Shown here: positions 17,765 to 27,453 of the stretch, piece after piece | Numbering within the stretch: position 1 is the stretch's first letter | Layout: each line of letters starts with the position of its first letter | NCBI GenBank assembly: GCA_024707225.1 | Contig: JANQAE010000001.1 | Coordinates: 1,364,001-1,428,000 of the forward strand | Length of the DNA stretch: 64,000 bases | Reading direction: 5' to 3' | Source of the DNA: Dokdonella sp. | GTDB taxonomy: Bacteria; Pseudomonadota; Gammaproteobacteria; Xanthomonadales; Rhodanobacteraceae | Made by a program: the position numbers and the translations under genes | The notes under the pieces: model-generated | Seen by the model: the letters and a program-made list of their open reading frames with translations, nothing else | Databases searched by the model: none | Told to the model about the DNA's origin: nothing

Positions 17765-18373
17765 TCAGGTGTCGGCCAGGGGCTGGCGGCTGCCGAATGC
17801 GTGGGCCAGCGTACCGCGATCGATGAATTCGAGTTCGCCGCCGAGCGGCACGCCGTGCGCGAGCCGCGTCGCGCGGATGCCGGCCGCGGCCGCGAGCTGC
17901 GCGAGCAGATGCGCGGTCGCCTCGCCCTCGACCGTGGGATTGGTCGCGATGATCAACTCCTGCACCTCGCCCTCGCCGAGGCGCGCGGCGAGCAGATCCA
18001 GGCCGAGTTCGCGCGGACCCAGGCCGTCCAGCGGCGAAAGCCGTCCGAGCAGCACGAAATAGCGGCCGCGATAGCCGGTGGCCTGCTCGATCGCGACCTG
18101 GTCGACCGGCGTCTCGACGATGCACAGCAGCTGCGCGTCGCGTACCGGCGAGGCGCACAGCGCACAGACCGGCGCCTCGCTGAAGGTCCGGCAGCGCGAG
18201 CAGTTGCCGATCCGCTCGACCGCGGCGCTCAGGCGCTCGGACAGCCGCCGCGCGCCGGGCCGGTCGCGCTCGAGCAGATGAAACGCCATGCGCTGGGCGG
18301 TCTTGGCGCCGACGCCTGGCAAACAGCGCAGCGCCTCGATCAGCTCGGCCAGCAGCGGTGATCCGGTCGACAT
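17765..18373 (-). CDS. recR: Recombination mediator protein RecR
   Basis: A 202-residue RecFOR-pathway protein that helps load RecA onto gapped DNA. It has the N-terminal helix-hairpin-helix ([24 protein letters not shown]), a C4 zinc finger ([16 protein letters not shown]) and a Toprim domain beginning [20 protein letters not shown]. The start codon overlaps the ybaB stop by one base (TGATG), indicating coupling. Confidence 0.96.
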   Translation of the reverse strand: MSTGSPLLAELIEALRCLPGVGAKTAQRMAFHLLERDRPGARRLSERLSAAVERIGNCSRCRTFSEAPVCALCASPVRDAQLLCIVETPVDQVAIEQATGYRGRYFVLLGRLSPLDGLGPRELGLDLLAARLGEGEVQELIIATNPTVEGEATAHLLAQLAAAAGIRATRLAHGVPLGGELEFIDRGTLAHAFGSRQPLADT

Positions 18374-18696
18374 CAGAACGGCAGCTTGAATCCGGGCGGC
18401 AGGTTCATGCCGGCACCCAGGCCGCTCATGCGCTGCTGGGTCAGCTCGGCGACCTTGTTGACGGCGTCGTTGAACGCGGCGGCGACCAGATCCTCGGCCA
18501 TTTCGGGATCGTCGGCGAAGGCCTGGCGATCGACGTGGACGCGGCGCACCTCGTGACGGCCGCTCATCACGACGCTCGCCAGTCCGCCGCCGGCCTGGCC
18601 GGTGACTTCGAGCGTCGCCAGCTCGTCCTGCGCGCGTTTGAGTTCTTCCTGCATGCGCTGGGCCTGCTGCATCAGGCCGGCCAGGGGTCCACGCAT
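18373..18696 (-). CDS. ybaB: YbaB/EbfC family nucleoid-associated protein
   Basis: A 107-residue DNA-binding protein of the YbaB/EbfC family. It reads [20 protein letters not shown], then the Gly-rich centre [20 protein letters not shown] and an end [18 protein letters not shown], all typical. The gene order dnaX-ybaB-recR is one of the most conserved in bacteria. Confidence 0.95.
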   Translation of the reverse strand: MRGPLAGLMQQAQRMQEELKRAQDELATLEVTGQAGGGLASVVMSGRHEVRRVHVDRQAFADDPEMAEDLVAAAFNDAVNKVAELTQQRMSGLGAGMNLPPGFKLPF

Positions 18697-18718
18697 CGTC
18701 GGTCTCCTCGTAGATGGA

Positions 18719-20462
18719 TCAGTTGCCGGACGGACGGATGCTGTTGGGCACCAGCCGTCCGGAGAAATGCTCGATCAGCGACTGCACCTGCGGATCGCTG
18801 CGCAGGGCCTCCTCGGCTTCCTGCAGGCGCGTCGCCTCGATGCGCGCGCGGCGCGCGGCCGGGCTCTCGGCGTCGCCGCCCTGCTTCTCGAAGCGCACGC
18901 GGACCGGCCGGCCGAGTGCGTCGGACAGGCGGCCCTCGAGCATCTCGACCAGCGGACCTGCGGCCAGATGCTCGTGCTCGGCGCGCAGGCCGAGCCGCAC
19001 GACGCCCGCCTCGATGCCGAGCAGGACCGAATGCTGCGCGAGCTGGCCGAGCGGACCGCCGAGCCGGGCACGCTCGATCAGCGCCTCCCAGGATTCGACC
19101 GGCGCGCCGGCCGGTGGAGCGACCGGCCGCATCGAAGCCGGCGGTGCCGCCACGATCGGTGCCGGCTTCATCGTCATCGCCTCGATCGGCGCCGGCGCCG
19201 CTGAGGGCGGCGGCGCTGTCGCCGGCTGCCCGGCACGCACCTCGGCCCCGGCGGCGGCCGGCCGCGGTGCGGTCTCGAACGCTGCGGCGGTCGGTTTCGG
19301 CGCCGAGGCGTCGCGCTGCGGCGACGGCGACCCGGCCGGTGCCGGTGCCGCGGACGTCGTGCGTACCGGACCGCCGCCGCGCCCGGCCGAGGCCGGCGCG
19401 AACGCGAGCATGCGCAGCAGGCACATCTCGAAACCGGTCCGCGGCGTCGGCGCGATCGGCAGATCGCGGCGGCCGCCGATCGCCATCTGGTACCACAGCT
19501 GCACGTCCTGTGGATCGAGCCGCTCGGCCAGCGCGGCCGCCGCTGCATCGTCTTCGCCGGCATCGGGCACCAGCTGGCGCAGCTGGATCCGGTGCAGCAG
19601 CGAGGCCACCTCGTCGAGCACCTGGCCGAAGTCCGGCGCGAACTCGGCGATGCGCCGGATCTCGGCGAGCAGGCCGGCACCGTCGCCGCCGGCGACCGCC
19701 TCGACCAGCACGCGCACGCGGCCGCGCTCGACCGTGCCGAGCATCGCGTGCACGTCGGCCGCGTGCACCGCGCCGCCGCCGTGCGCGATCGCCTGATCGA
19801 GCAGCGACAGACCGTCGCGCAGCGAGCCGTCGGCCGCGCGTGCGAGCGCGTCGATCGCCTCGCCGTCGCCCTCGATCGTCTCGGCCGACAGGATGTGGTG
19901 GATCTGCCCGCCGATCTGCTCGGGCGTCAGCCGCTTGAGGTTGAACTTGATGCAGCGCGAGAGCACCGTCACCGGCAGCTTCTGCGGGTCGGTCGTCGCG
20001 AGCAGGAACTTGACGTGGCCGGGCGGCTCCTCGAGCGTCTTGAGCAGCGCGTTGAACGCCGACTTGGACAGCATGTGCACCTCGTCGATGAGGTACACCT
20101 TGTAGCGGCCGCGCGTCGGCGAGTACTGCGCGTTGTCGATCAGCTCGCGCACGTTGTCGATGCCGGTGTTGCTGGCCGCGTCGATCTCGAGCAGGTCGAC
20201 GAAGCGTCCGGCGTCGACCTCGCTGCACACGCCGCACACGCCGCAGGGCTCGGCCGACTGGCCCCGCTCGCAGTTCAGCGACTTGGCGAAGATGCGCGCG
20301 ATCGTGGTCTTGCCGACGCCGCGCGTGCCGGTGAACAGGAACGCATGGTGGATGCGGTCGCGGTCCAGGGCGTGCGTGAGCGCCCGCACCACGTGCTCCT
20401 GGCCGACCAGTTCGGAAAAAGCGGCGGGGTCGCCACTTGCGGGCGAGGGCTTGATAGGACAT
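18719..20462 (-). CDS. dnaX: DNA polymerase III subunits gamma and tau (frameshift at codon 15, probable error)
   Basis: Clamp-loader ATPase. The true N-terminus, MSYQALARKWRPRRF, begins at ATG 20462. The rest (SELVGQEHVVRALTHAL, Walker A GTRGVGKTTIARIFAKSL, zinc site CGVCGVCSEVDAGRF, Walker B YKVYLIDEVHMLS, arginine finger LSRCIKFNL) is in another frame. The switch falls at a run of five A (plus strand 20416-20420); four would restore one frame. A long Pro/Ala-rich linker (about residues 375-460) leads to a tau-type C-domain. The gene is essential, so the break is most likely a homopolymer sequencing error. It heads the dnaX-ybaB-recR-hinT cluster. Confidence 0.92.
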
Positions 20463-20663
20463 CGGGGGGTCCGCGGCGGGGAGCGCGATTGTGCCACCGC
20501 GGCCGGCCGGGACAAAGGCGCGATTTCGTTCAGGGTCGCGGCACTTTATGCCCCGCGCCGCATATGAGAGCCTTCGTAGTTCGGAAGAGCCCGGATCGCG
20601 CTTCCGAGCGCCGTTCGTGCCGCATGCCGGATCGGCATTCTTCTTTCGTCTACGGGGACCACC

Positions 20664-23531
20664 ATGCATTTCGATCAATCCAAGAAGGCGATGTTCGCCT
20701 GGCTGGCGTTGCTGCTGTTCGCGATCGGCAGCGCGCATGCCGCCGATACGCGCAGCTACTGGCAGGACGCGCAGGCCCGTCCGCTGGCCGCCGAAGCGCC
20801 GCAGCCGGCGGCCTACCGCGCACTGCAGCTGGACGTGGCCGGCCTCAAGGCCGCGCTGGCGGCGTCCGACGCGGCGCTGTCGCTGCCGCATCCGGACGGC
20901 GGCTTCGCCGACTTCACGCTGACCGATTCGGGCACGCTGCCGGCCGAGCTGGCCGCGCGCTATCCGCAGATCCGCAGCTACGTCGGCGTCGACGGCCGCG
21001 GCAACCGCGCCCGCATCGACGTCTCGCCGCTCGGCGTCAACGTCATGGTGTTCGAGCGCAGCAGCGGCCACGGCATCTGGGTGATCCGTCCGGACCTGCC
21101 CGGCGACGGCAGCGGCTACCTCAGCTTCTACCGCAAGGAACTGGCCGTGCCCGACGGCATGTTCAGCTGCGGCGTGCACAGCGAGATCGATCCGTCCGGT
21201 CAGAACCTGATCGATGCGCCGGCCACGCAGACCGGCGTCGTGCGGCGCACCTATCGCGCCGCCGTGGCCGCCAACCGCCAGTACACCAACGCCGTCGGCG
21301 GCGGCACGGTCGCCGGCGGCCTGGCCGCGGTGGTCGTCGCGATGAACCGCGTCAACGAGGTCTACGAGAACGACTTCTCGGTGCACATGACGCTGATCCC
21401 GAACAACGACCAGATCATCTACACCGACGCCAATCCGGGCCCGTACAGCAACAGCTCCAGCGCGATCAACCAGAACCAGACCAATCTGGACGCGGTGATC
21501 GGCAGCGCCAACTACGACATCGGCCACGTCTTCACGACCGGCAGCGGCGGTGTCGCCGGCCTCGGCGTGGTCTGCCGCGCCAACCAGAAGGCGCGCGGCA
21601 CGACCGGCCTGGGCAGCCCGCTCGGCGACGTGTTCTACATCGACTACGTCGCGCACGAGATGGGCCACCAGTTCGGCGGCAACCACACCTTCAATGCGAC
21701 CACCAGCAGCTGCGGCGGCGGCAACCGCGCCGCGTCGGCCGCCTACGAGCCGGGCAGCGGCTCGACGATCCAGGCCTACGCCGGCATCTGCGGCTCGCAG
21801 AACCTGCAGTCCAACTCCGATGCGTACTTCCACGCCGAGAGCCTGCGCGAGATGGGCAACTACATCAGCACCGGCGCCGGCGCCGGCTGCGCGGTGACCG
21901 CGGCCAATCCGAACACGCCGCCGATCGTGACCACGCATGCCGCACGCACGATTCCGGCCAATACGCCGTTCGAGCTGACCGGCGCGGCGAGCGGCGGCGG
22001 CAGCGGCCTGACCTACGCCTGGGAGCAGTACGACCGCGGCGCGGCCAACAACGACTTCAACGTCGATCCCGGCAACGGCCCGATCATCCGCTCGCTGATG
22101 CCGACGTCGAGCCCGAACCGCACCGTACCGCGGATCGACCAGCTGCTGGCCGGCACCCATCTGCGCGGCGAGATCCTGCCGACGACCAACCGCACGCTGA
22201 CGTTCCGGCTGACCGTGCGCGACAACGCCACCGGCGGCGGCATCACCGAGAGCGCCGACGTCGCGCACACGGTCGTCAACAGTGCCGGCCCGTTCACGGT
22301 CACCGGCCCGGCCGGCGGCACGACCTGGAACTACCTCGACGGTGCCGGCACCGGCAGCGTGAGCTGGAACGTCGCCAGTACCGACGTCGCGCCGGTCTCC
22401 TGCGCCGCGGTCGACGTCAAGCTCTCGCGCGACAGCGGCCTGACCTATCCGGTGACGGTCGCCACCGGCCTGCCGAACACCGGCAGCGCCACGGTGCCGG
22501 TGCCCAACGAGATCACCACGCAGGCACGTGTGCGCGTGCAGTGCTCGAACAACATCTTCTTCAACGTCTCGCCGGGCGACTTCACGATCGCCGGCGGCAG
22601 CGACGTGCTGTTCGCCGACGGTTTCGATGGTGCGGGCGGCCCGGTGCCGCCGACGCTGGCCAAGGCGTTCACGCCCGATACCGTGACCGCCGGCGCGACC
22701 AGCACGCTGACGATCACGCTCGGCAACGGCAATGCCACGCCGGCGACGCTGAGCGCGGCGCTGACCGACACCTTCCCTGCGGGCCTGGTCGTCGCGGCCA
22801 CGCCGGCCGCATCGACCACCTGCAGCGGTACGCTGAGCGCCGCGGCCGGTGCCGGCTCGATCAGCCTCGGCAGCGGGGCGGTGATTCCGGCCTCGGGCAG
22901 CTGCCAGGTCCAGGTCGACGTCAGCGCGGCCGCGGCCGGCAGCTACGTCAACACGCTGGCCGCCGGCGCGCTGCAGACCGACCTCGGCGCCAGCGCCGCT
23001 GCGGCGACGGCGACGCTGACGGTCACCGAAGGCACCGGCGCCTGCCCGGCCCAGCTGATCGAGGACACCAGCTTCGAGGCGACGACCGGCGATGGCGGTG
23101 CCAATCCGTTCTGGAACTCGACGACGACGCAGGGCGACTCCACCTTCTGGAGCACCGGCGGCGGCGCCACCGTGCGTACCGGCAGCTGGGCCGCGTGGTT
23201 CGGCGGCTACGGCACCGTGACCACCGAGACGCACGAGTTCTCGCAGACCGTGACGATCCCGGACGCCAGCGGCGCCACGCTGAAGTACTGGCGCAACATC
23301 GCCCGCACCGGCGCCAATACCAACACCGTCACCTTCAGCGTCGACGGCACCGTGCTGCGCACCGAGAACCTGGTGACGTTGGGCGTGTCGGGCTGGACCG
23401 AGCAGAGCCTGGACCTGTCGGCCTATGCCGACGGCCTGCCGCATCTGATCAAGGTCAGCTACACGCACAGCGGCGGCGGCCAGGACGCGAACTACTTCCT
23501 GGACGACATCACGCTCGACTGCAGTCCGTGA
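20664..23531 (+). CDS. Secreted reprolysin-like zinc metallopeptidase with C-terminal extensions
   Basis: A 955-residue exported protein with a signal peptide (MFAWLALLLFAIGSAHA). A propeptide-like region is followed by a catalytic domain with the zinc site HEMGHQFGGNH (His331, Glu332, His335, His341), an M12B/metzincin-type signature. Next come Ig-like or P-domain-like sequence, the motif LFADGFDG at about residues 649-656, a DUF11-like repeat (TLAKAFTPDTVTAGATSTL onward) and a terminal jelly-roll-like domain (ACPAQLIEDTSFEATTGDGG to YFLDDITLDCSP). The ATG at 20664 follows an ACGGGGA site. It ends just before a clear intrinsic terminator, so it is monocistronic. Substrates are unknown. Confidence 0.88.
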   Translation: MHFDQSKKAMFAWLALLLFAIGSAHAADTRSYWQDAQARPLAAEAPQPAAYRALQLDVAGLKAALAASDAALSLPHPDGGFADFTLTDSGTLPAELAARYPQIRSYVGVDGRGNRARIDVSPLGVNVMVFERSSGHGIWVIRPDLPGDGSGYLSFYRKELAVPDGMFSCGVHSEIDPSGQNLIDAPATQTGVVRRTYRAAVAANRQYTNAVGGGTVAGGLAAVVVAMNRVNEVYENDFSVHMTLIPNNDQIIYTDANPGPYSNSSSAINQNQTNLDAVIGSANYDIGHVFTTGSGGVAGLGVVCRANQKARGTTGLGSPLGDVFYIDYVAHEMGHQFGGNHTFNATTSSCGGGNRAASAAYEPGSGSTIQAYAGICGSQNLQSNSDAYFHAESLREMGNYISTGAGAGCAVTAANPNTPPIVTTHAARTIPANTPFELTGAASGGGSGLTYAWEQYDRGAANNDFNVDPGNGPIIRSLMPTSSPNRTVPRIDQLLAGTHLRGEILPTTNRTLTFRLTVRDNATGGGITESADVAHTVVNSAGPFTVTGPAGGTTWNYLDGAGTGSVSWNVASTDVAPVSCAAVDVKLSRDSGLTYPVTVATGLPNTGSATVPVPNEITTQARVRVQCSNNIFFNVSPGDFTIAGGSDVLFADGFDGAGGPVPPTLAKAFTPDTVTAGATSTLTITLGNGNATPATLSAALTDTFPAGLVVAATPAASTTCSGTLSAAAGAGSISLGSGAVIPASGSCQVQVDVSAAAAGSYVNTLAAGALQTDLGASAAAATATLTVTEGTGACPAQLIEDTSFEATTGDGGANPFWNSTTTQGDSTFWSTGGGATVRTGSWAAWFGGYGTVTTETHEFSQTVTIPDASGATLKYWRNIARTGANTNTVTFSVDGTVLRTENLVTLGVSGWTEQSLDLSAYADGLPHLIKVSYTHSGGGQDANYFLDDITLDCSP

Positions 23532-23598
23532 CGCGCGGGGCCGCGGCCCCCGATGATCCGCAGCGGCGGCCCGCACGGCCGCCGCCGCTCGAACCGGA

Positions 23599-23623
23599 GG
23601 CGGGGGAACTCCCCCGCCTTTTT
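23599..23623 (+). terminator. Intrinsic terminator after the metallopeptidase
   Basis: GGCGGGGG (23599-23606) and CCCCCGCC (23611-23618) form a perfect 8-bp stem with an AACT loop, followed directly by TTTTT. It is the clearest rho-independent terminator in the window. Confidence 0.9.
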
Positions 23624-23676
23624 CGTGCCCGCGGTTCGGGCACAATCGCGCCCGACCGTTCGAAAGGAGACGCCCG

Positions 23677-24864
23677 ATGCGCATCGCGATCACCCTGGCC
23701 CTGCTCTCGCTGGCCGGCTGCGGCGCCCGCCCTACCGGCCAGGCGCCGGCTGCCGCCGCCGAGGCGGGCGATGCGCCGCGTCTCCTCGCCGCGCCGACGA
23801 CCGAATCGATCGCCAGCGAAGACGGCCCGTACGGCCTGACCGAGCTGGTGACCGGCCTGTCGCATCCGTGGAGCCTGGCGTTCCTGCCGGACGGCCGCAT
23901 GCTCGTGACCGAACGACCGGGCCGCCTGCGCCTGATCGCCGACGGCGCCGTGTCGGCGCCGCTGGCCGGCGTACCGGCGGTCTATACCGAAGGCCAGGGC
24001 GGCCTGCTCGACGTCGCGGTCTCGCCGCGCTTCGCCGAGGACGGCTGGATCTACCTCTCCTACGCCGAAGCCGAGGGCGATCGCGCCGGCACCGCGGTCG
24101 CGCGCGCGCGCCTGGACGGCCAGGCCCTGCGCGATCTGACCGTGATCTACCGGCAGACTCCGAAGCTCTCCTCCGGCGCGCATTTCGGTTCGCGCCTGGT
24201 GTTCGACGACGCGGGCTTCCTGTTCGTGACGCAGGGCGACCACAACCAGCGCGCGATGGCGCAGGACCTCGACAAGCTGCAGGGCAAGCTGGTGCGCATC
24301 CGCCCCGACGGCAGCACGCCGGAGGACAATCCGTTCGTCGGCCGTCCGTATGCGCGCCCGGCGATCTGGTCGTACGGCCATCGCAACATGCAGGGTGCCG
24401 CTCTGCATCCGGTCACGCGCGCGCTGTGGACCAGCGAGCACGGTCCGCGCGGCGGCGACGAGCTCAACATCCCGCAGGCCGGCAAGAACTACGGCTGGCC
24501 GCTGATCACCTACGGCATCAACTACTCGGGCCTGCCGATCCCCGAGGCGCGCGGCGAAGCCGCCGACGGGCTCGAGCAGCCGCAGCACTACTGGAAGGTC
24601 TCGCCGGGTCTGAGCGGCATGGCGTTCCTGAGCGACACCGGATCGCCGTGGAACGGCAATCTGTTCCTCGGCGCGCTGGCGACGCGCGAGCTGATACGCG
24701 TCGAACTCGACGGCGACCGTGTCGTCCGCGACGAGCGTCTGCTCGGCGACCGCAAGTGGCGGATCCGCGACGTGCGCGAAGGACCGGACCGCAAGCTGTA
24801 TCTGCTGACCGACGAGGACGACGGCCGCCTGCTGCGCGTGGATCCGCCGCGCACGGCGTCGTGA
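23677..24864 (+). CDS. PQQ-dependent sugar (aldose) dehydrogenase family lipoprotein
   Basis: A 395-residue soluble glucose-dehydrogenase-like beta-propeller (YliI/Asd family), expected to oxidise aldoses in the periplasm with PQQ. The lipobox LLSLAGC places Cys15 at the processed N-terminus. Family segments include GLSHPWSLAFLPDGRMLVTER, EGQGGLLDVAVSPRF, SGAHFGSRLVFDDAGFLFVT, GHRNMQGAALHP, WTSEHGPRGGDELN and KNYGWPLITYGINYSG. AAAGGAG lies before the ATG. It is 49 bases upstream of the flavoprotein gene on the same strand. Confidence 0.9.
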   Translation: MRIAITLALLSLAGCGARPTGQAPAAAAEAGDAPRLLAAPTTESIASEDGPYGLTELVTGLSHPWSLAFLPDGRMLVTERPGRLRLIADGAVSAPLAGVPAVYTEGQGGLLDVAVSPRFAEDGWIYLSYAEAEGDRAGTAVARARLDGQALRDLTVIYRQTPKLSSGAHFGSRLVFDDAGFLFVTQGDHNQRAMAQDLDKLQGKLVRIRPDGSTPEDNPFVGRPYARPAIWSYGHRNMQGAALHPVTRALWTSEHGPRGGDELNIPQAGKNYGWPLITYGINYSGLPIPEARGEAADGLEQPQHYWKVSPGLSGMAFLSDTGSPWNGNLFLGALATRELIRVELDGDRVVRDERLLGDRKWRIRDVREGPDRKLYLLTDEDDGRLLRVDPPRTAS

Positions 24865-24913
24865 CCGCCTCGCCACGCACGCGCATCCGAACCGCCCCGC
24901 ACGCGCGCCGCTC

Positions 24914-26149
24914 ATGAGTGACGGCGTGGTGATCGTCGGCGGCGGTCCGGCCGGTCTGATGGCGGCCGAGGCCGCCGCATCCCGCGGCGTGCGGGTGGAC
25001 GTCTACGAGCGCATGGGCTCGGTCGGGCGCAAGTTCCTGCTGGCCGGCAAGGGCGGACTCAACCTGACCCATTCCGATCCGCGCGGCCGCTTCGACGCGC
25101 GCTACGGCGCGCGGCAGGCCGAGGTCGGCCGCTGGCTCGACGCATTCGACGCCGACGCGCTGCGCGGCTGGGCAGCCGCACTCGGTGTCGAGACCTTCGT
25201 CGGCAGCTCGGGGCGCGTCTTCCCGAGCGATCTCAAGGCAGCGCCGCTGCTGCGCGCCTGGCTGCGCCGGCTGCGCGCCGGTGGCGTCGCTTTCCACGTC
25301 CACCATCGCTGGCTCGGCTGGCATGCCGACGGCGCGCTGCGCTTCGCGGCGCCGGCCGGCGAGGTCGCCGTGTCGGGCGCGGCCACGGTGCTCGCGCTCG
25401 GCGGCGGCAGCTGGCCGGTGCTCGGCTCCGACGGCGCCTGGCTGCCGCTGCTGCGCGCGCGCGGCGTCGCGACGGCCGATCTCGCGCCGGCCAACTGCGG
25501 CTTCGACGTCGACTGGTCGACGCATTTCGCCGAACGGCACGCCGGCGCGCCGCTCAAGCCGGTCACGGTGTTCTGGCGCGATGCCGACGACGTCGAACAG
25601 CATCTGCAGGGCGAATGCGTCGTCACTGCCGGCGGCATCGAGGGCAGCCTGATCTACGCGATCTCGGCGACGCTGCGCGAACAGGTGGCCGCGCACGGGC
25701 ACGCGAGGATCGCGCTCGATCTGGCACCGGGGCGCAGCGAGGAGCGCCTCGCGCGCGATCTCGCGCGGCCGCGCAACGGCCGCTCGCTCGCCGAGCTGCT
25801 GCGCCGCCAGGCCGGCATCGGCGGCGTCAAGGCCGGCCTGCTGCGCGAATGTCTGGACGCGGCGGGACTGGCCGATCCGCAGCGGCTGGCCGCGGCGATC
25901 AAGCGCCTGCCGATCGTGCTGCGCCGGCCGCGTCCGCTCGCCGAGGCGATCAGCACGGCCGGCGGCGTCCGCTTCGACGCCCTGCGCGAAGACCTGATGC
26001 TGTCCGCCCTGCCCGGCACGTTCTGCGCCGGCGAGATGATCGACTGGGAAGCGCCGACCGGCGGCTATCTGCTGACCGCGAGCTTCGCCAGCGGCCGCAT
26101 CGCCGGTGCGGGCGCGGCCGACTGGGCGCAGGTGCGCGAGCGCGCCTGA
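24914..26149 (+). CDS. FAD-dependent oxidoreductase, HI0933/BaiN-like family
   Basis: A 411-residue flavoprotein with the FAD-binding Rossmann motif VVIVGGGPAGLMAAEAAASRG and the family signature GRKFLLAGKGGLNLTHSD. Others are FVGSSGRVFPSDLKAAPLLRAWL, VLALGGGSWPVLGSDG, and the C-terminal FAD site GTFCAGEMIDWEAPTGGYLL. This matches the TIGR03862-type branch of HI0933 proteins. The substrate is unknown; relatives reduce organic compounds such as bile-acid intermediates in other organisms, which should not be assumed here. Confidence 0.87.
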   Translation: MSDGVVIVGGGPAGLMAAEAAASRGVRVDVYERMGSVGRKFLLAGKGGLNLTHSDPRGRFDARYGARQAEVGRWLDAFDADALRGWAAALGVETFVGSSGRVFPSDLKAAPLLRAWLRRLRAGGVAFHVHHRWLGWHADGALRFAAPAGEVAVSGAATVLALGGGSWPVLGSDGAWLPLLRARGVATADLAPANCGFDVDWSTHFAERHAGAPLKPVTVFWRDADDVEQHLQGECVVTAGGIEGSLIYAISATLREQVAAHGHARIALDLAPGRSEERLARDLARPRNGRSLAELLRRQAGIGGVKAGLLRECLDAAGLADPQRLAAAIKRLPIVLRRPRPLAEAISTAGGVRFDALREDLMLSALPGTFCAGEMIDWEAPTGGYLLTASFASGRIAGAGAADWAQVRERA

Positions 26150-26371
26150 CGCCAGCCGAGCCCGGGCGGCGCCTGCGCACCGGCGGCCCGAGGCAAGCCA
26201 TCGGACGGCGCCCGATGCCGAACAGCCGCGGCCGTTCGTGGCGCGATCGTCGGCGTCCGCGATAGGCGCGCGCTGCCTTCGGCGACGCCACCCGCCGCGA
26301 GCGGTCGCGGCCTCAGCGCCGCTCCCTCGGGCGAAGCGCATCGGAGCCTGCGCACGATCGAGCGCATCGGA

Positions 26372-27304
26372 TCAGTAGATCGGCGGTTCGCCGGGCGGCC
26401 GCGTCTTGAAGCGCTTGTGGATCCACAGGTACTGCGCCGGCGCCTCGCGCACCATCCGTTCGATCGCCTGGTTGATGCGCGCGGTGTCGGCGACCGGATC
26501 GGCGCTCGGGAAGTCTGCCAGCGGCGCCTCCAGCCGCAGCGCGTAGCCGCCGCCGGGCAGGCGCCGATGGAAGAACGGAATCACGACCGCGTCGCCGAGC
26601 CGCGCCAGATGATGCGTGGCGGTGATCGTCGAGGCCGGTACGCCGAAGAACGGCACGAAGACGCTGTCCTTGCCGCGCATGTCCTGGTCCGGCGCGTACC
26701 AGATCGTGCCGCCGTCGCGCAGGTAGCGCACGGTCTGCCGGATCGCTTCCTTGGTGAACATCGTCACCGCGTAGCGCAGGCGCGCGCGCAGCACCGCGCG
26801 TTCGAACACCGGATCGTCCATGACGCGGTACATGCCGGCGATGCGCAGCCGCTGCGAGACCAGCCGCGCGCACAGCTCCAGATGCGAGAAATGCGCGCCG
26901 ACCAGCAGCACGCCGCGGCCGGCGCGATGTGCGGCCTCCAGATGTTCGAGACCGTCCAGCGTCATCGGCACGCGCGCCAGCGCGCGGTCGGTGCCCATCC
27001 AGGCCAGCGCGAACTCGGCCAGCATGCGGCCGCTGTCGCGCAGGTTCTCCTCGAGCAGGGCCGCACGTGCGTCCTCGCCCAGTTCCGGAAAGCAGATCGC
27101 CAGATTGCGCTCGGCGATGCGCCGCCGCGAGCGCAGCGTGCGCGCGGCCAGATGGCCGGCCGCGCCGCCGAGCGCGAGCAGGACGCGGTACGGCAGGCGC
27201 GCGATCAGCCAGATCGCGCCGACGCCGATCCAGGACAGCCAGTGACGCGGATGCGCCAGCGACGGCGAAGGCCGAGGCGGCGGAGAATGGGAAGCGGCAG
27301 TCAT
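26372..27304 (-). CDS. lpxL: Lipid A biosynthesis lauroyl acyltransferase (LpxL/HtrB family)
   Basis: A 310-residue inner-membrane late acyltransferase that adds a secondary acyl chain to Kdo2-lipid IVA. It has an N-terminal hydrophobic anchor (WIGVGAIWLIARLPYRVLLAL), the active-site HX4E in GAHFSHLELC, and the conserved GGTIWYAPDQDMRGKDSVFVPFFG. The end QYLWIHKRFKTRPPGE is a family signature. It diverges from waaA, the preceding enzyme of Kdo2-lipid A assembly, so the two probably share the 149-base promoter region. Confidence 0.92.
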   Translation of the reverse strand: MTAASHSPPPRPSPSLAHPRHWLSWIGVGAIWLIARLPYRVLLALGGAAGHLAARTLRSRRRIAERNLAICFPELGEDARAALLEENLRDSGRMLAEFALAWMGTDRALARVPMTLDGLEHLEAAHRAGRGVLLVGAHFSHLELCARLVSQRLRIAGMYRVMDDPVFERAVLRARLRYAVTMFTKEAIRQTVRYLRDGGTIWYAPDQDMRGKDSVFVPFFGVPASTITATHHLARLGDAVVIPFFHRRLPGGGYALRLEAPLADFPSADPVADTARINQAIERMVREAPAQYLWIHKRFKTRPPGEPPIY

Positions 27305-27453
27305 CCGCGTCGATTATCGCCGCGGTCCGCCGCGGCGGATAGCGTCCGTGCGCGATCGCCACGGCCCCGCCTCACGACCGGCCTCGTCCGCGCGACGGCC
27401 GCGACCACGGGCGGCAGCCGATATACTCGCCGTCCACCGAACGCCTCCGACCC

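Noticed and set aside
20400-20462. Programmed frameshift in dnaX
   Set aside because: Programmed slippage that makes gamma occurs late in the gene. Here the break is at codon 15 and the preceding product would be useless, so a homopolymer error is more likely.
20463-20663. SRP 4.5S RNA gene upstream of dnaX
   Set aside because: Some bacteria carry ffs near dnaX, but I find no conserved SRP Alu/S-domain core motif in this stretch.
18672-23900. A 1,742-codon open frame on the minus strand
   Set aside because: It passes through dnaX in a wrong frame and antisense to the metallopeptidase. Long open frames are expected in DNA this GC-rich. Only its short stretch with the dnaX N-terminus is meaningful.
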